Under the pieces are notes generated by a model. The model was not told the DNA's origin. It saw only the letters and a program-made list of their open reading frames with translations, and made no database searches. From positions 124,001-188,000 of the forward strand of contig JACKLE010000001.1 in assembly GCA_024236075.1 (NCBI GenBank): a DNA stretch of 64,000 nucleotides, written 5' to 3'. This DNA is from Alphaproteobacteria bacterium (GTDB lineage Bacteria > Pseudomonadota > Alphaproteobacteria > JACAEB01). This document shows positions 1 to 9,854 of this stretch, in pieces (the stretch's first letter is position 1; each line of letters opens with the position of its first letter). The translations under genes and the position numbers were made by a program.

Positions 1-309
1 CTGCTGGTCGACGAGCCGGTGTCCGGTCTCGATCCGCGCCATCAGCTCGGCGTCATGGAGCTGCTCGCCGACCTCGCCCGCGAAGGGCGGACGGTCGTCT
101 GCGTGCTGCACGACCTCGCGCTGGCCGCGCGGTTCGCCACCCGCGTTCTGCTCCTGAACGGCCCCGGTCGGGCCATCGTGGGCGCGAGCGAGGAGGTGCT
201 CGCGCCCGAGCGCCTCGCCGCCGTCTACGGCATCGAGGCGCTGTCGGGGAGCCACGAGGGCTCCCCGTTCATCCTGCCGTGGAAGCGCACGGCTCAGGGC
301 GCGCAGTAG
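1..309 (+). CDS. ABC transporter ATP-binding protein, iron/heme/cobalamin type (3' part only)
   Basis: The window opens inside this gene; the frame is open from base 1. The visible part starts in the Walker B region (LLVDEP) followed by the D-loop (SGLDP) and the switch histidine (VLHDLALAARF). It has a short C-terminal tail typical of FecE/HmuV/BtuD-like ATPases, which energise import of ferric siderophores, heme or vitamin B12. The Walker A and signature motifs lie outside the window, so substrate cannot be decided. Its last 16 bases overlap the end of the convergent hydrolase gene. Family call is firm, substrate is not. Confidence 0.85.
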   Translation: MLVDEPVSGLDPRHQLGVMELLADLAREGRTVVCVLHDLALAARFATRVLLLNGPGRAIVGASEEVLAPERLAAVYGIEALSGSHEGSPFILPWKRTAQGAQ

Positions 310-1352
310 GACGCGCGCGGATTGTCGGTCGAGTTGCAGGGATAGAGATAGAAGGACTGCGCGTGGAAGGGCGCCGGGCTGTCGGTGACCGAGAGCTTCT
401 TCATCACGTGGCCGCCCGTCGAGGTTCCCATGTCGATCTGCGTCGCGCCGCCATTGCCGAGCGCGATGGATTTCGCCGTCGCGTTGCCCGTGAAGGCGTA
501 GGTCGCTAGCGCCTGGATGTGGCGGAAGACGCCCCAGTAGTCGTACCCGTTGTAGACGCCGCCGAGGCCACCCTGCGAGGGCACCACGTGGTGCGACTCG
601 AAGGTGTAGCCGTCGGCCGTATCCGTCCCGATACGGACGTAGTCCTTTTCCGCCGCCGCGATGTTCACGGTGTTGAAGATGTCGATGCCCATGCGGTGGT
701 CGTTCTTGTCGTCGTCCTCGTAGACCTGGACGACGAGCTTGGTGTTGGACGGGAAGGACTGGAGCTGCGTCTGGCTGATCTGGAGCGAGTACCAGGGCGC
801 CAGCATGAACATGAAGCGCCCGTTCGCGCCCCAGCCGGCCGCGAAGCCGCGGCGGGCCATCTCCGGCGTGGCGCCGCCCCCGAAGGAATGGCCGACGAAG
901 CCGACGCGCGTCGTGTCGATTCGCGTCGGGAGCGCCGAGACGGCGGCCTGGAAGCCCGACCAGAGCTGCGTGTAGCGCTGATCGTTGGACGCGAGCGTCG
1001 CATAGGGCGTGAACACCACGACATAGCCGTTGCTCGCGAGGTTGTTCATGAGCTCGAGATAGGTGTCGACATCGTTCGCGCCGTAGGCGTGCGAGAAGAA
1101 GATGGTCGGCCGGACGCCCGAGATGCCGTTCGGATAGAACACGACGACCTTTTTCAGGACGTAGGCCGGATTCGTGATCTGCTGCTTCGAGACCGAATAG
1201 GGGCCGTAGGCTCCGTATCCGGACGTAATGGCGGGCACGGTTCCCTCATAGGGATTGGCCGCCGAAGCCGGTGCGGGCGCAAGGCCCGCGCCGAGAGCCG
1301 CCGCGAGCGCCAGCGCGCACGCGAAGAGGTACCGAGACTTTCCTAGAGCCAT
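294..1352 (-). CDS. Secreted alpha/beta hydrolase (dienelactone-hydrolase/cutinase-like)
   Basis: The 352-residue product begins with a clear signal peptide (MALGKSRYLF, then an Ala/Leu core ending APASA), so it is exported. The nucleophile elbow is GHSFGG, in the usual place after the strand VGFVGHS. An Asp-rich loop (YEDDDKND) and ESHHVV are likely to give the acid and the histidine of the triad. Two Cys near the end (PCNS and SYCAP) could form a disulfide. The ATG at 1352 is preferred because AGGGAG sits about 6 bases upstream; the ATG at 1358 would be only one base from it. The overall pattern recalls secreted dienelactone hydrolases and polyester hydrolases, but the substrate is unknown. 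Confidence 0.8.
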   Translation of the reverse strand: MALGKSRYLFACALALAAALGAGLAPAPASAANPYEGTVPAITSGYGAYGPYSVSKQQITNPAYVLKKVVVFYPNGISGVRPTIFFSHAYGANDVDTYLELMNNLASNGYVVVFTPYATLASNDQRYTQLWSGFQAAVSALPTRIDTTRVGFVGHSFGGGATPEMARRGFAAGWGANGRFMFMLAPWYSLQISQTQLQSFPSNTKLVVQVYEDDDKNDHRMGIDIFNTVNIAAAEKDYVRIGTDTADGYTFESHHVVPSQGGLGGVYNGYDYWGVFRHIQALATYAFTGNATAKSIALGNGGATQIDMGTSTGGHVMKKLSVTDSPAPFHAQSFYLYPCNSTDNPRASYCAP

Positions 1353-1889
1353 CGTCATCTCCCTTCGATTTGTCTTTGTGATTGGCCGCGCCTTGAAGAG
1401 GCGTTCGGCGCCCTTCGCTCCCCGAGGCCGGCGAATCGCCGTTCGAGGCGGGCAGGATTGTCTACTTAAATGCATACGAATTTGCAATTGATTGTCGACT
1501 ATCCGGCCGACGAAATTTCCGTGGCGCGCCGAAGGAGATTTCGATGTCGGTCGGGATTTCGGCGGCGGTCCCTGGCCACGGTACGCCGCATTGCGCACCC
1601 TCCTACGGCGGAAGGCCTCGCGTCTCGGCCGCAGGGCCGGCCCCTGTCGAGCGCGCGGTCCGGGCTCGGGGCGCGGACGACGGCCGCGGCAACCCCGTCC
1701 TCGACGAGATGGGCGTGACGTCGGGCTGCGGCGCCGCGACCTCCCATGCCTGCGCCCCAAGCCTCGATGCGCCGAGCGAGCCGCGCGCCACGCCGGCTCT
1801 CGCGCTCGTGAAGCCGGCGTGCGTGGAGGCGGCGGCGTTTCTGTGCTAGCCAGTCCGGCTAAGGGCGGCAGACGGAGGCGCGGCGCGCG
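1353..1889. other. Intergenic region between divergent genes
   Basis: This stretch separates the secreted hydrolase from the Rieske operon. An AT-rich patch at about 1457-1505 stands out and probably carries the hydrolase promoter. A 101-codon open frame at 1544-1849 has a good AAGGAG six bases upstream. Its composition (Pro, Arg, Ala, Gly without hydrophobic pattern) looks like non-coding GC-rich sequence, so it is not called. Confidence 0.5.
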
Positions 1890-2102
1890 ATGATCGCCAC
1901 GGTCCTGGCGGGGGTTGGCATCTATCTCGCGGTGGGGCTTGCCGTCGCGCTCGCTTTCGCGCTCGTGGGCGCAGAGCGCGTCGACCCGGCGGCGCGGGGC
2001 GCGGGCCTTCCCTTCCGCCTCGTCATTCTGCCGGGCGCGGCGCTCATTTGGCCGTTCGTTCTGGTCAAATGGCTCAGGTCGCAGGTCGGCGCGGCGCCAT
2101 GA
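1890..2102 (+). CDS. Small two-helix membrane protein heading the Rieske/ferric-reductase operon
   Basis: The product has 70 residues with two hydrophobic segments, residues 2-26 and about 45-62 (LVILPGAALIWPFVLVKWL), separated by a short polar turn. I do not recognise the family. Its stop overlaps the start of the next gene (ATGA), and the four following genes lie with almost no gaps, which argues for one transcript and a shared membrane complex. A role as a small assembly or anchoring subunit is inference only. Confidence 0.65.
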   Translation: MIATVLAGVGIYLAVGLAVALAFALVGAERVDPAARGAGLPFRLVILPGAALIWPFVLVKWLRSQVGAAP

Positions 2103-2245
2103 AGCGATCGCAGCGCCGCAGCCACCTTTTCCAATGGACGATCCTGCTGCCGCTGGTGCTCGTCCTTTTCGCGCTCGCCCTCTATGCGCGGCCGGGCGTT
2201 CCGGCGACGGACGAAACCAATCTCATCGAAAGCCGCCTAGACTGA
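2099..2245 (+). CDS. Small single-helix membrane protein, second gene of the Rieske operon
   Basis: A 48-residue product starting at the ATG that overlaps the previous stop. It has a basic N-terminus (MKRSQRRS), one transmembrane helix (WTILLPLVLVLFALALYA) and a short acidic tail, so it is probably bitopic with the tail outside. No family is recognised. Translational coupling to the upstream gene and a 21-base gap to the ferric-reductase gene are the main reasons to accept so short a gene. Confidence 0.6.
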   Translation: MKRSQRRSHLFQWTILLPLVLVLFALALYARPGVPATDETNLIESRLD

Positions 2246-2266
2246 CGAGGAGGCGAGGGACGGACG

Positions 2267-3358
2267 ATGGGGCACGTCTACCGCGCGGTGCAGTGGAACG
2301 CGAACAAGGTCGCCTACGACCTCGCATTGGCGGTCGGGGCCGGAAGCTATATCGCGATCTTCCTCGCGGCGAGCCTTCTCCTCGTCGATCCCGCGCACCG
2401 GGTGAGCCCCGCGATCCTCCTCATTCGCGCGCTCGGCACCTGCGCCTTCCTGATGCTGACGGTCATCCTCGCGATCGGGCCGCTGGCCAGGCTCGACGCG
2501 CGCTTCCTGCCGCTTCTCTACAATCGCCGGCATTTCGGCGTGATGACCTTCTGCATCGTGGCGCTGCATTTTCTCGTCGTGCTGGCCTGGTACCACGGCT
2601 CGGGCGCGCTCAATCCCTTCGTCTCGCTCTTTGTCTCCAATCCGCGCTACGACAGCTTCGTCGGCTTTCCGTTCGAGATCCTGGGGCTCGCCGCCTTCGT
2701 CGTGCTCCTCCTCATGGCTGCGACAAGCCACGATTTTTGGCTCGCGACGCTCTCGCCCGCCGTCTGGAAGAGCCTTCATATGCTCGTCTATCCCGCCTAC
2801 GGGCTCATCTGCCTTCATGTGGCGCTGGGCTTCCTGCAGGACGAGGTCGAGCCGATCTATGTCGGGGCGACGATCGCAAGCTTCGCGATCGTCGGCGGCC
2901 TGCATGTGCTCGCGGGCCGGAAGGCGGCGGCCCTCGACCGCTCCGTCGCGCCGGAGGACGGCCCGCCCGCGCGGAGCCCGAGCTCCGCTTCGGCGGAGGC
3001 AGGCTGGCTCGCCGTGGGACCGGCGGCGGATATTCCCGAAGGCTGCGCCAAGGTCGTGACCCCTCCGCAGGGCGAGGCCATCGCCGTCTTCCGCTATGAC
3101 GGCAAGGTGTCGGCGGTGAGCAATCTGTGTGCGCATCAAATGGGGCCGCTCGGCGAGGGACGCATCGTCGACGGCTGCATCACCTGCCCCTGGCACGGCT
3201 ATCAATATCTGCCCGAGACCGGCGCCTCGCCCCCGCCCTTCACCGAGAGGATCGCGACCTACCGCGTGCGCGTCGTGGACGGCGACGTCTATGTCGATCC
3301 GGCGCCGCTCGCGCCCGGCACGCGCGTCGAGCCCGCTCTCATCGGAGAAAAGGCATGA
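2267..3358 (+). CDS. Ferric-reductase-like transmembrane protein fused to a Rieske [2Fe-2S] domain
   Basis: The 363-residue protein has six hydrophobic helices in residues 20-225 of the ferric-reductase/cytochrome b type. Histidines inside them (for example in VALHFLVVL, WKSLHMLVY and CLHVALGF) could bind heme. After a Pro/Ala linker, residues 245-350 form a Rieske domain with CAHQMG and CPWHG, the two Cys-His pairs that hold a [2Fe-2S] cluster. Such fusions would pass electrons between a soluble donor and membrane heme. The start has GAGGCGAGGGACGG upstream. Physiological donor and acceptor are unknown; the neighbours are uncharacterised membrane proteins. Confidence 0.85.
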   Translation: MGHVYRAVQWNANKVAYDLALAVGAGSYIAIFLAASLLLVDPAHRVSPAILLIRALGTCAFLMLTVILAIGPLARLDARFLPLLYNRRHFGVMTFCIVALHFLVVLAWYHGSGALNPFVSLFVSNPRYDSFVGFPFEILGLAAFVVLLLMAATSHDFWLATLSPAVWKSLHMLVYPAYGLICLHVALGFLQDEVEPIYVGATIASFAIVGGLHVLAGRKAAALDRSVAPEDGPPARSPSSASAEAGWLAVGPAADIPEGCAKVVTPPQGEAIAVFRYDGKVSAVSNLCAHQMGPLGEGRIVDGCITCPWHGYQYLPETGASPPPFTERIATYRVRVVDGDVYVDPAPLAPGTRVEPALIGEKA

Positions 3359-4164
3359 GCGGAGATCCGGAGCGCCGCGCGCCCTTCTATATCGGCTATC
3401 TCCCGATGCCGCCGGCCCTTCGCGCCTTCGCGCTCTGGATCGCGGCCGGCGCCATGCTGCTCGGAGGCGTCGTCGCCTTTCTCTTCGCCGTCGCGCAGCG
3501 CGACCCGGGCACCGGCGTCTGGGAGGCGGGAGTGCCGACCGAGCTCATCGGCTGGTTCGTTCTCGCGCCCTATCCGGCGATCGAGGTCGTGGAGGGCCCC
3601 GAGGCGCTGGTGGGCAGGACCGTCGTGATCGTGTCGCAGGGCAAGATGGGGGCGCAGGACCGCATCGCGCCGCTCGCCGGGCAGCTCGGCCGGGCCCGCG
3701 GCGCCCTCATCGCGCGGGGCGGGATCGCGCTCCTCGAGCTCGAGGGCGGTCTCGGGGCGGCCGAGGAGGTCGCCTGGACCGCCGTGCCGATGTATGCGGT
3801 GCGCGGCACCGCCGCCCCGCCGAACCCGCCCGACGCCTTCGCCGAGGAGCTGGGGCCCCGCACGCTGCAAGGCGAGATCATCGATTCGAAATGCGCCCTC
3901 GGCGTGATGAAGCCCGGCACTGGAAAGGCCCACAAGGACTGCGCCGCGCTCTGCCTCTTCGGCGGCGTTCCGCCCATGTTCCTCGTGCGGGACGGCAAGG
4001 GCCATTTCGACGCCTATGTCATTGCCGGCGCGGATGGGGGGCCGGTCGACCGCGCCGCGATTCTGCCCTACGCTGCCGATCCCGTGGAGGTCGCCGGCAC
4101 GCTCGCGCGCGCTCACGGCCTAGTCGTATTCAGGATCGATCCCGCAGCGATCCGGCGGCTCTGA
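3355..4164 (+). CDS. Membrane-anchored protein with a Cys/His cluster, last gene of the Rieske operon
   Basis: The ATG overlaps the preceding stop. The 269-residue product has one or two N-terminal helices (residues 22-48) and then an extracytoplasmic-looking domain. Near residues 180-210 there is a dense motif: DSKC, then HKDCAALC, then FGGVPP, giving three Cys and one His within about 25 residues. That arrangement looks like a metal, heme or redox site, but I cannot name the family. Its place directly after a Rieske/ferric-reductase fusion suggests it is the redox partner or a substrate-side subunit; this is inference. Confidence 0.7.
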   Translation: MSGDPERRAPFYIGYLPMPPALRAFALWIAAGAMLLGGVVAFLFAVAQRDPGTGVWEAGVPTELIGWFVLAPYPAIEVVEGPEALVGRTVVIVSQGKMGAQDRIAPLAGQLGRARGALIARGGIALLELEGGLGAAEEVAWTAVPMYAVRGTAAPPNPPDAFAEELGPRTLQGEIIDSKCALGVMKPGTGKAHKDCAALCLFGGVPPMFLVRDGKGHFDAYVIAGADGGPVDRAAILPYAADPVEVAGTLARAHGLVVFRIDPAAIRRL

Positions 4165-4375
4165 CGCGGTTGCCCGACAAGGCCCGGTCGCGGCGCCCGG
4201 CGCGGCGGCCAAGGAGGCAGAGATCGCGCATCGAGAGGAGGATGGTGGGCCGGGCGTCGATTTCGCCGGGCTTTGGCCCCGGATTTCCGAGCGGCTGGGC
4301 CTCGACGGCCGCGAACGGCGCATCGGCGATCTTGCGACGCTCCTCGCGGCCCTCGCCGCCGCCCTCGCCGTCGTC

Positions 4376-5629
4376 GTGCTCGGCGGAGGGCTCGCGACCC
4401 ATCTCGCGCTGTTCGTCTTCCTGGCGGTCGCTGCCGCCGCGCTCGTGCGCGCGCATTATTTCCCCTCGCCCCACATCATCTTCGATCGCGCGCGCGAGGA
4501 CGCCGACGCCGGCGACCGGGTGTCGCTCGACACGGTCATGGAGGTCGTGGAGCGCCTGCCCGATCCCTTCGTGCTCGTCGACGGCGAGGGGCGCGTGCGC
4601 CTCTCGAACCAGGCGAGCCATTCGATCCTCGCGGCGGCCTCTCCGGGGCGGCACATCTCGACGGCGCTCCGGTTTCCGGTCGTGCTCGAGGCGCTCAACC
4701 GCGTCTTCGAGGGCGCCGGCGCGCAGTCCGTCGAGTTCACGAGCCACGTGCCCGTGGAGCTGCACATGCGCGCCTTTGTCGCTCCCGTCGATGTCGGGCT
4801 GCCGCGGCTCGGCGCCCCTCCGGGCCGCGAGGGCGAGCCGGTGCCGGTCGCGCTGCTCGTGCTGCACGATCTCACCGCGCTGAAGCGCGCCGAGGAGCTG
4901 CGGGCCGACTTCGTCGCCAATGCGAGCCACGAGCTGAAGACGCCGCTCGCCTCGCTCACGGGCTTTCTCGAGACCTTGCGCGGGCATGCGCGCGACGACA
5001 GCGAGGCGCGCGAGCGCTTCCTCGCGATCATGCTCGACCAGGCCTCCCGCATGAAGCGCCTCATCGACGACCTCCTGTCCTTGAGCCGCATCGAGCTCAA
5101 CGAGCACGTTCCCCCTTCGGGCCGCGTCGCGCTGAAGCCGCTGATCTCCGGAGTTCTCGAGGCCGCCCAGCCGCTCGCGGAGGAAGAGGGCGTCGCGCTC
5201 GTGATGAACGCCGACGGCGAGATGCCGGAGGCCGTGGGCGACCGCGACGAGATCTTTCAGGTCGTCCAGAACCTCGTCGACAACGCGATCCGCTACGGCG
5301 GCGAGGGCGGGCGCATCGACGTGGGCGTGGCGCTCGGGACGGCGGATGCCATCTCGGCCCCGCTGGGTCCGATGATCATCGTCTCGGTCAGGGATTTCGG
5401 GTCCGGCATACCGCGCGAGCATGTGCCGCGCCTCACCGAGCGGTTCTACCGCGTCGACGCCAAGCGCTCGCGCGAGCGAGGGGGCACCGGGCTCGGGCTC
5501 GCCATCGTCAAGCACATCGTCAACCGCCATCGCGGGGCGCTGGAAATCCAGAGCCGCGTGGGCGAGGGGACCGAGGTGAAGGTGTTCCTGCCCGCCGCGG
5601 CGGGCCCCGCGGCCCTGTCATCGAACTGA
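4376..5629 (+). CDS. phoR: Phosphate-regulon sensor histidine kinase PhoR
   Basis: PhoR senses phosphate status through PstSCAB-PhoU and phosphorylates PhoB. Visible parts, numbered from the GTG at 4376, are a membrane helix (10-25), a PAS-like region (50-165), the dimerisation/phosphoacceptor motif ASHELKTPL with His185, the N box (QNLVDNAIRYGG), the G1 box (DFGSGIP) and the G2 box (GGTGLGLAIVKH). The GTG is the only conventional start in frame, but the frame stays convincingly coding upstream to about 4202 and includes the missing first helix. The true start is probably earlier, perhaps a rare ATC at 4223 preceded by AAGGAGG. Directly followed by pstS. Confidence 0.9.
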   Translation: MLGGGLATHLALFVFLAVAAAALVRAHYFPSPHIIFDRAREDADAGDRVSLDTVMEVVERLPDPFVLVDGEGRVRLSNQASHSILAAASPGRHISTALRFPVVLEALNRVFEGAGAQSVEFTSHVPVELHMRAFVAPVDVGLPRLGAPPGREGEPVPVALLVLHDLTALKRAEELRADFVANASHELKTPLASLTGFLETLRGHARDDSEARERFLAIMLDQASRMKRLIDDLLSLSRIELNEHVPPSGRVALKPLISGVLEAAQPLAEEEGVALVMNADGEMPEAVGDRDEIFQVVQNLVDNAIRYGGEGGRIDVGVALGTADAISAPLGPMIIVSVRDFGSGIPREHVPRLTERFYRVDAKRSRERGGTGLGLAIVKHIVNRHRGALEIQSRVGEGTEVKVFLPAAAGPAALSSN

Positions 5630-5647
5630 TACAAAACCGTCAAGAAA
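5615..5647 (+). promoter_or_regulatory. Three-unit Pho box upstream of pstS
   Basis: Three 11-base units follow each other: CTGTCATCGAA, CTGATACAAAA and CCGTCAAGAAA. The first seven bases of each resemble the PhoB half-site CTGTCAT, with A-rich four-base spacers, which is the known Pho box design. The first unit is a perfect match. The site spans the phoR stop codon and lies about 140 bases before the pstS start, so it most likely drives the pst transcript under phosphate starvation. Confidence 0.75.
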
Positions 5648-5785
5648 GCAACGCCGAGCCCCGATAGGTTCGGCCTCGCTCACCGCAGCCAAGGGGGGGC
5701 AGATGGTGTCTGCTGCCGGGCGCGCGCGGGAGAGGTGTGGGGCTACCCAAGTTTCCCGATCGATTCAAAGCAACGGAGAGTTATC

Positions 5786-6808
5786 GTGAACATCAAAGCG
5801 CTTGTTATGGCCGGCGCGGCCATGGCCGTTCTGGCGTCGCCCGCGGTGGCGCGCGAGATCAAGGTGAAGGGCTCCTCGACGGTGCTGCCCTATGCCGAAA
5901 TCGTCGCCGAGAACTTCCAGAAGTCGACCCAGTACAAGGTCACCGTGGAAGGCGGCGGCTCGAGCGCCGGCCTCAAGGATTTCTGCCTCGGCCTCGGCGA
6001 AGACAAGATCGACATCGCGAATGCCTCGCGCCAGATCAAGAAGGCGGAAGTCGAAACCTGCGCGAAGAACGGCGTCAGCGACATTATCGAAGTCCAGTTC
6101 GGCTATGACGGCATCGTGTTCGCTTCCGACGTCAAGGGCCCGGCCATCGCGCTCGAGCCGAAGGACGTCTTCCTCGCGATCGCCGAAACGGTCGCCTACA
6201 ACGGCGTTCCGGTCCCGAACGAAGCCAAGACGCTCAAGGACGTGAATGCCGCTTTCCCCGCCTGGCCGATCAAGTTCTTCATCCCCGGCGAGAAGCACGG
6301 CACGCGTGAAGTCTTCGAAGAGAAGGTCGTGATCCCCGGCTGCAAGGCCTCGGGCACGCTCGAAGCCTATGTGAAGGCCGGCAAGGACGAGAAGGCCGCA
6401 GAAGCCGCGTGCAAGAAGTTCAACAAGGACTTTGCGGTCGACATCGACGGCGACTATACCGAGACGCTTGCGCGCCTCGACTCGAACAAGAAGTCGATCG
6501 GCGTATTCGGCCTCGCCTTCTATGAGAGCAACACGGACAAGCTGCGCGTCGCCACCGTTTCGGGCGTGACGCCGACGGGCGCGACGGTCGCTTCCGGCGA
6601 ATATCCGGTTTCCCGTCCGCTGTTCTTCTACATAAAGAAGGCGCACCTTCCGGTCATTCCGGGTCTCAAGGAATATGCCGAGTTCTTCGTCTCCGAAGAC
6701 ATGATCGGCCCCGGCGGCCCGCTGGAAACCAAGGGCCTCGTGCCGGCGCCGGACGCCGAGCGCGAAGCCGTCCGCGCCACGGTGTCGGACGAAACGACCC
6801 TGAAGTAG
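5786..6808 (+). CDS. pstS: Periplasmic phosphate-binding protein PstS
   Basis: This is the solute-binding protein of the high-affinity phosphate ABC importer. The chosen GTG start has CGGAGAG seven bases upstream and gives a signal peptide (MNIKALVMAGAAMAVLASPAVA) with the mature protein beginning REIKVKGSSTVLPY. The phosphate-loop motif KGSSTV, GGGSSAGLKDF and the HGTREVF stretch are typical of the PstS/SphX group. At 340 residues it has the usual length. Codon and base usage here is a little less GC-rich than in neighbours, as expected for a highly expressed gene. A Pho box lies upstream and a terminator downstream. Confidence 0.95.
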   Translation: MNIKALVMAGAAMAVLASPAVAREIKVKGSSTVLPYAEIVAENFQKSTQYKVTVEGGGSSAGLKDFCLGLGEDKIDIANASRQIKKAEVETCAKNGVSDIIEVQFGYDGIVFASDVKGPAIALEPKDVFLAIAETVAYNGVPVPNEAKTLKDVNAAFPAWPIKFFIPGEKHGTREVFEEKVVIPGCKASGTLEAYVKAGKDEKAAEAACKKFNKDFAVDIDGDYTETLARLDSNKKSIGVFGLAFYESNTDKLRVATVSGVTPTGATVASGEYPVSRPLFFYIKKAHLPVIPGLKEYAEFFVSEDMIGPGGPLETKGLVPAPDAEREAVRATVSDETTLK

Positions 6809-6817
6809 GCTTGGGGG

Positions 6818-6846
6818 AGCGCCGGAGCCTCGGCTCCGGCGCTTTT
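6818..6846 (+). terminator. Intrinsic terminator between pstS and pstC
   Basis: An 11-base-pair stem (AGCGCCGGAGC with GCTCCGGCGCT, four-base loop CTCG) is followed by a short T run, ten bases after the pstS stop. It should end part of the transcripts, keeping PstS in excess over the membrane subunits. Confidence 0.8.
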
Positions 6847-7044
6847 CATTTGGGGGGCTGGCCGGAGCGGCGGGGGGTGTCGATTCCCTGCCGCGACCGT
6901 CGAGACCGCTGGCCCTTGGACCGACAGCGTTGGGGTTCGCTGCACTGCCGCACGGGGCTTGAGTTCCGAATGGGCTGTGCGAAGCAGCATACGATGCACG
7001 GCGCCGGTTCCTGCGGCGGCGCAGGACAGTAGGGGAATGTCCGG

Positions 7045-8516
<1,472 letters not shown>

Positions 8517-8520
<4 letters not shown>

Positions 8521-9818
8521 GCGGGCCCTCAGACAGCGAGCGCATCGCGATCTCAGAGATCGTCGCCAGGGGCATCCGGCGCCGGCGTGCGGCCGAGGCG
8601 CGCTTCAAGACCTATGGCGCCATCGCCATCCTGATCGCAATTGCGTTCCTTCTCACGCTCTTCGCCACGATCTTTTCGAACGGGATTTCCGCATTCACGC
8701 AGACCCATATCCGCCTCGAGCTCGCCCTCGATCCGGCGCTCATCGATCCCGACGGCACGCGCGATCCCGAGAAGCTCAAGAGCGGAAACTACCGCAAGAT
8801 CATCGAGACCGCGCTCTTCAGCCGGCTGAACGTCGACGCGAAATCGCCGGATGCCAGGCTCGCGCGCCTCATGCTGAGCGACTTTTCCCACTACGAGCTG
8901 CGCGATCGAGTCGTGGGCAATCCCGACCTCGTCGGCACGACGGAGTCGGTCTGGCTGCCCGCGCATTCGAACATCGACCAGTACATCAAAGGCGCGATCA
9001 AGAAGGAGACGCCCAACGAGCGCCGCCTCGTGAAGGATCAGCAGATCGCCTGGGCCGACGAGCTCGCGGCGGCGGGGGATCTGAAGCGGACCTTCAACCG
9101 CTATCTCTTCACGCGGGGCGCTTCGTCGAAGCCGGAGCTCGCGGGCCTCGAGGTCGCCCTCATCGGCTCGTTCTGGATGATGCTCATCGTGCTCGTCTTC
9201 GCCGTTCCCATCGGCGTGTCGGCGGCCGTCTACCTCGAGGAGTTCGCCAAGAAGAACAGCCTCAACGACATCATCGAGGTGAACATCAACAATTTGGCGG
9301 CCGTGCCCTCGATCGTGTTCGGCATTCTGGGTCTTGCGGTCTTTGTCAACACGATCGGGTTGCCGCGCTCGACGCCGGTGGTCGGCGGTCTCGTGCTGAC
9401 GCTGATGACGCTGCCCACGATCATCATCGCGACGCGCGCAGCCTTGAAGGCGGTGCCTCCTTCGATCCGCGAAGCCGCGCTCGGCGTCGGCGCGTCGAAG
9501 ATGCAGTCCATCTTCCACCACGTGCTTCCGCTTTCCGCGCCCGCGGTCCTCACGGGCACGATCATCGGCCTGGCGCAGGCGCTCGGCGAAACCGCGCCCC
9601 TGCTCATCGTCGGCCTTTTCGCCTTCGTCGTGCAGGCGCCCGCGACGCCCTTCGATTCCAGCTCGGCGCTTCCCGTGCAGATCTATCTGTGGGCGACCTA
9701 TCAGGAACGCGGTTTCGTCGAGCGCACCTCGGCGGGCATTATCGTGCTGCTTGCCTTCATGATCGGCATGAATCTCTTGGCTATCATCCTCAGGAGCCGC
9801 TTCGAGCGGCGCTGGTAG
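8517..9818 (+). CDS. pstA: Phosphate ABC transporter permease PstA
   Basis: Second channel subunit of the phosphate importer. The 433-residue protein has an N-terminal helix (residues 37-60), a long extracytoplasmic insert (65-200) typical of alphaproteobacterial PstA, then the permease core with the EAA-type loop (IREAALGVGASKMQSIFHHV). Its ATG overlaps the pstC stop, so translation is probably coupled. Confidence 0.93.
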
Positions 9819-9854
9819 TGCGGCACTGCGTGGACGCGAACGGGAGAGTTCGAG

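Noticed and set aside
1544..1849. A 101-codon open frame with a good ribosome site upstream of the Rieske operon
   Set aside because: Composition is Pro/Arg/Ala/Gly without pattern, typical of chance frames in GC-rich DNA, and no domain is visible.
3129..4883. A 584-codon plus-strand frame crossing two genes
   Set aside because: It is an out-of-frame reading of the Cys/His membrane protein and phoR genes; both real frames have motifs.
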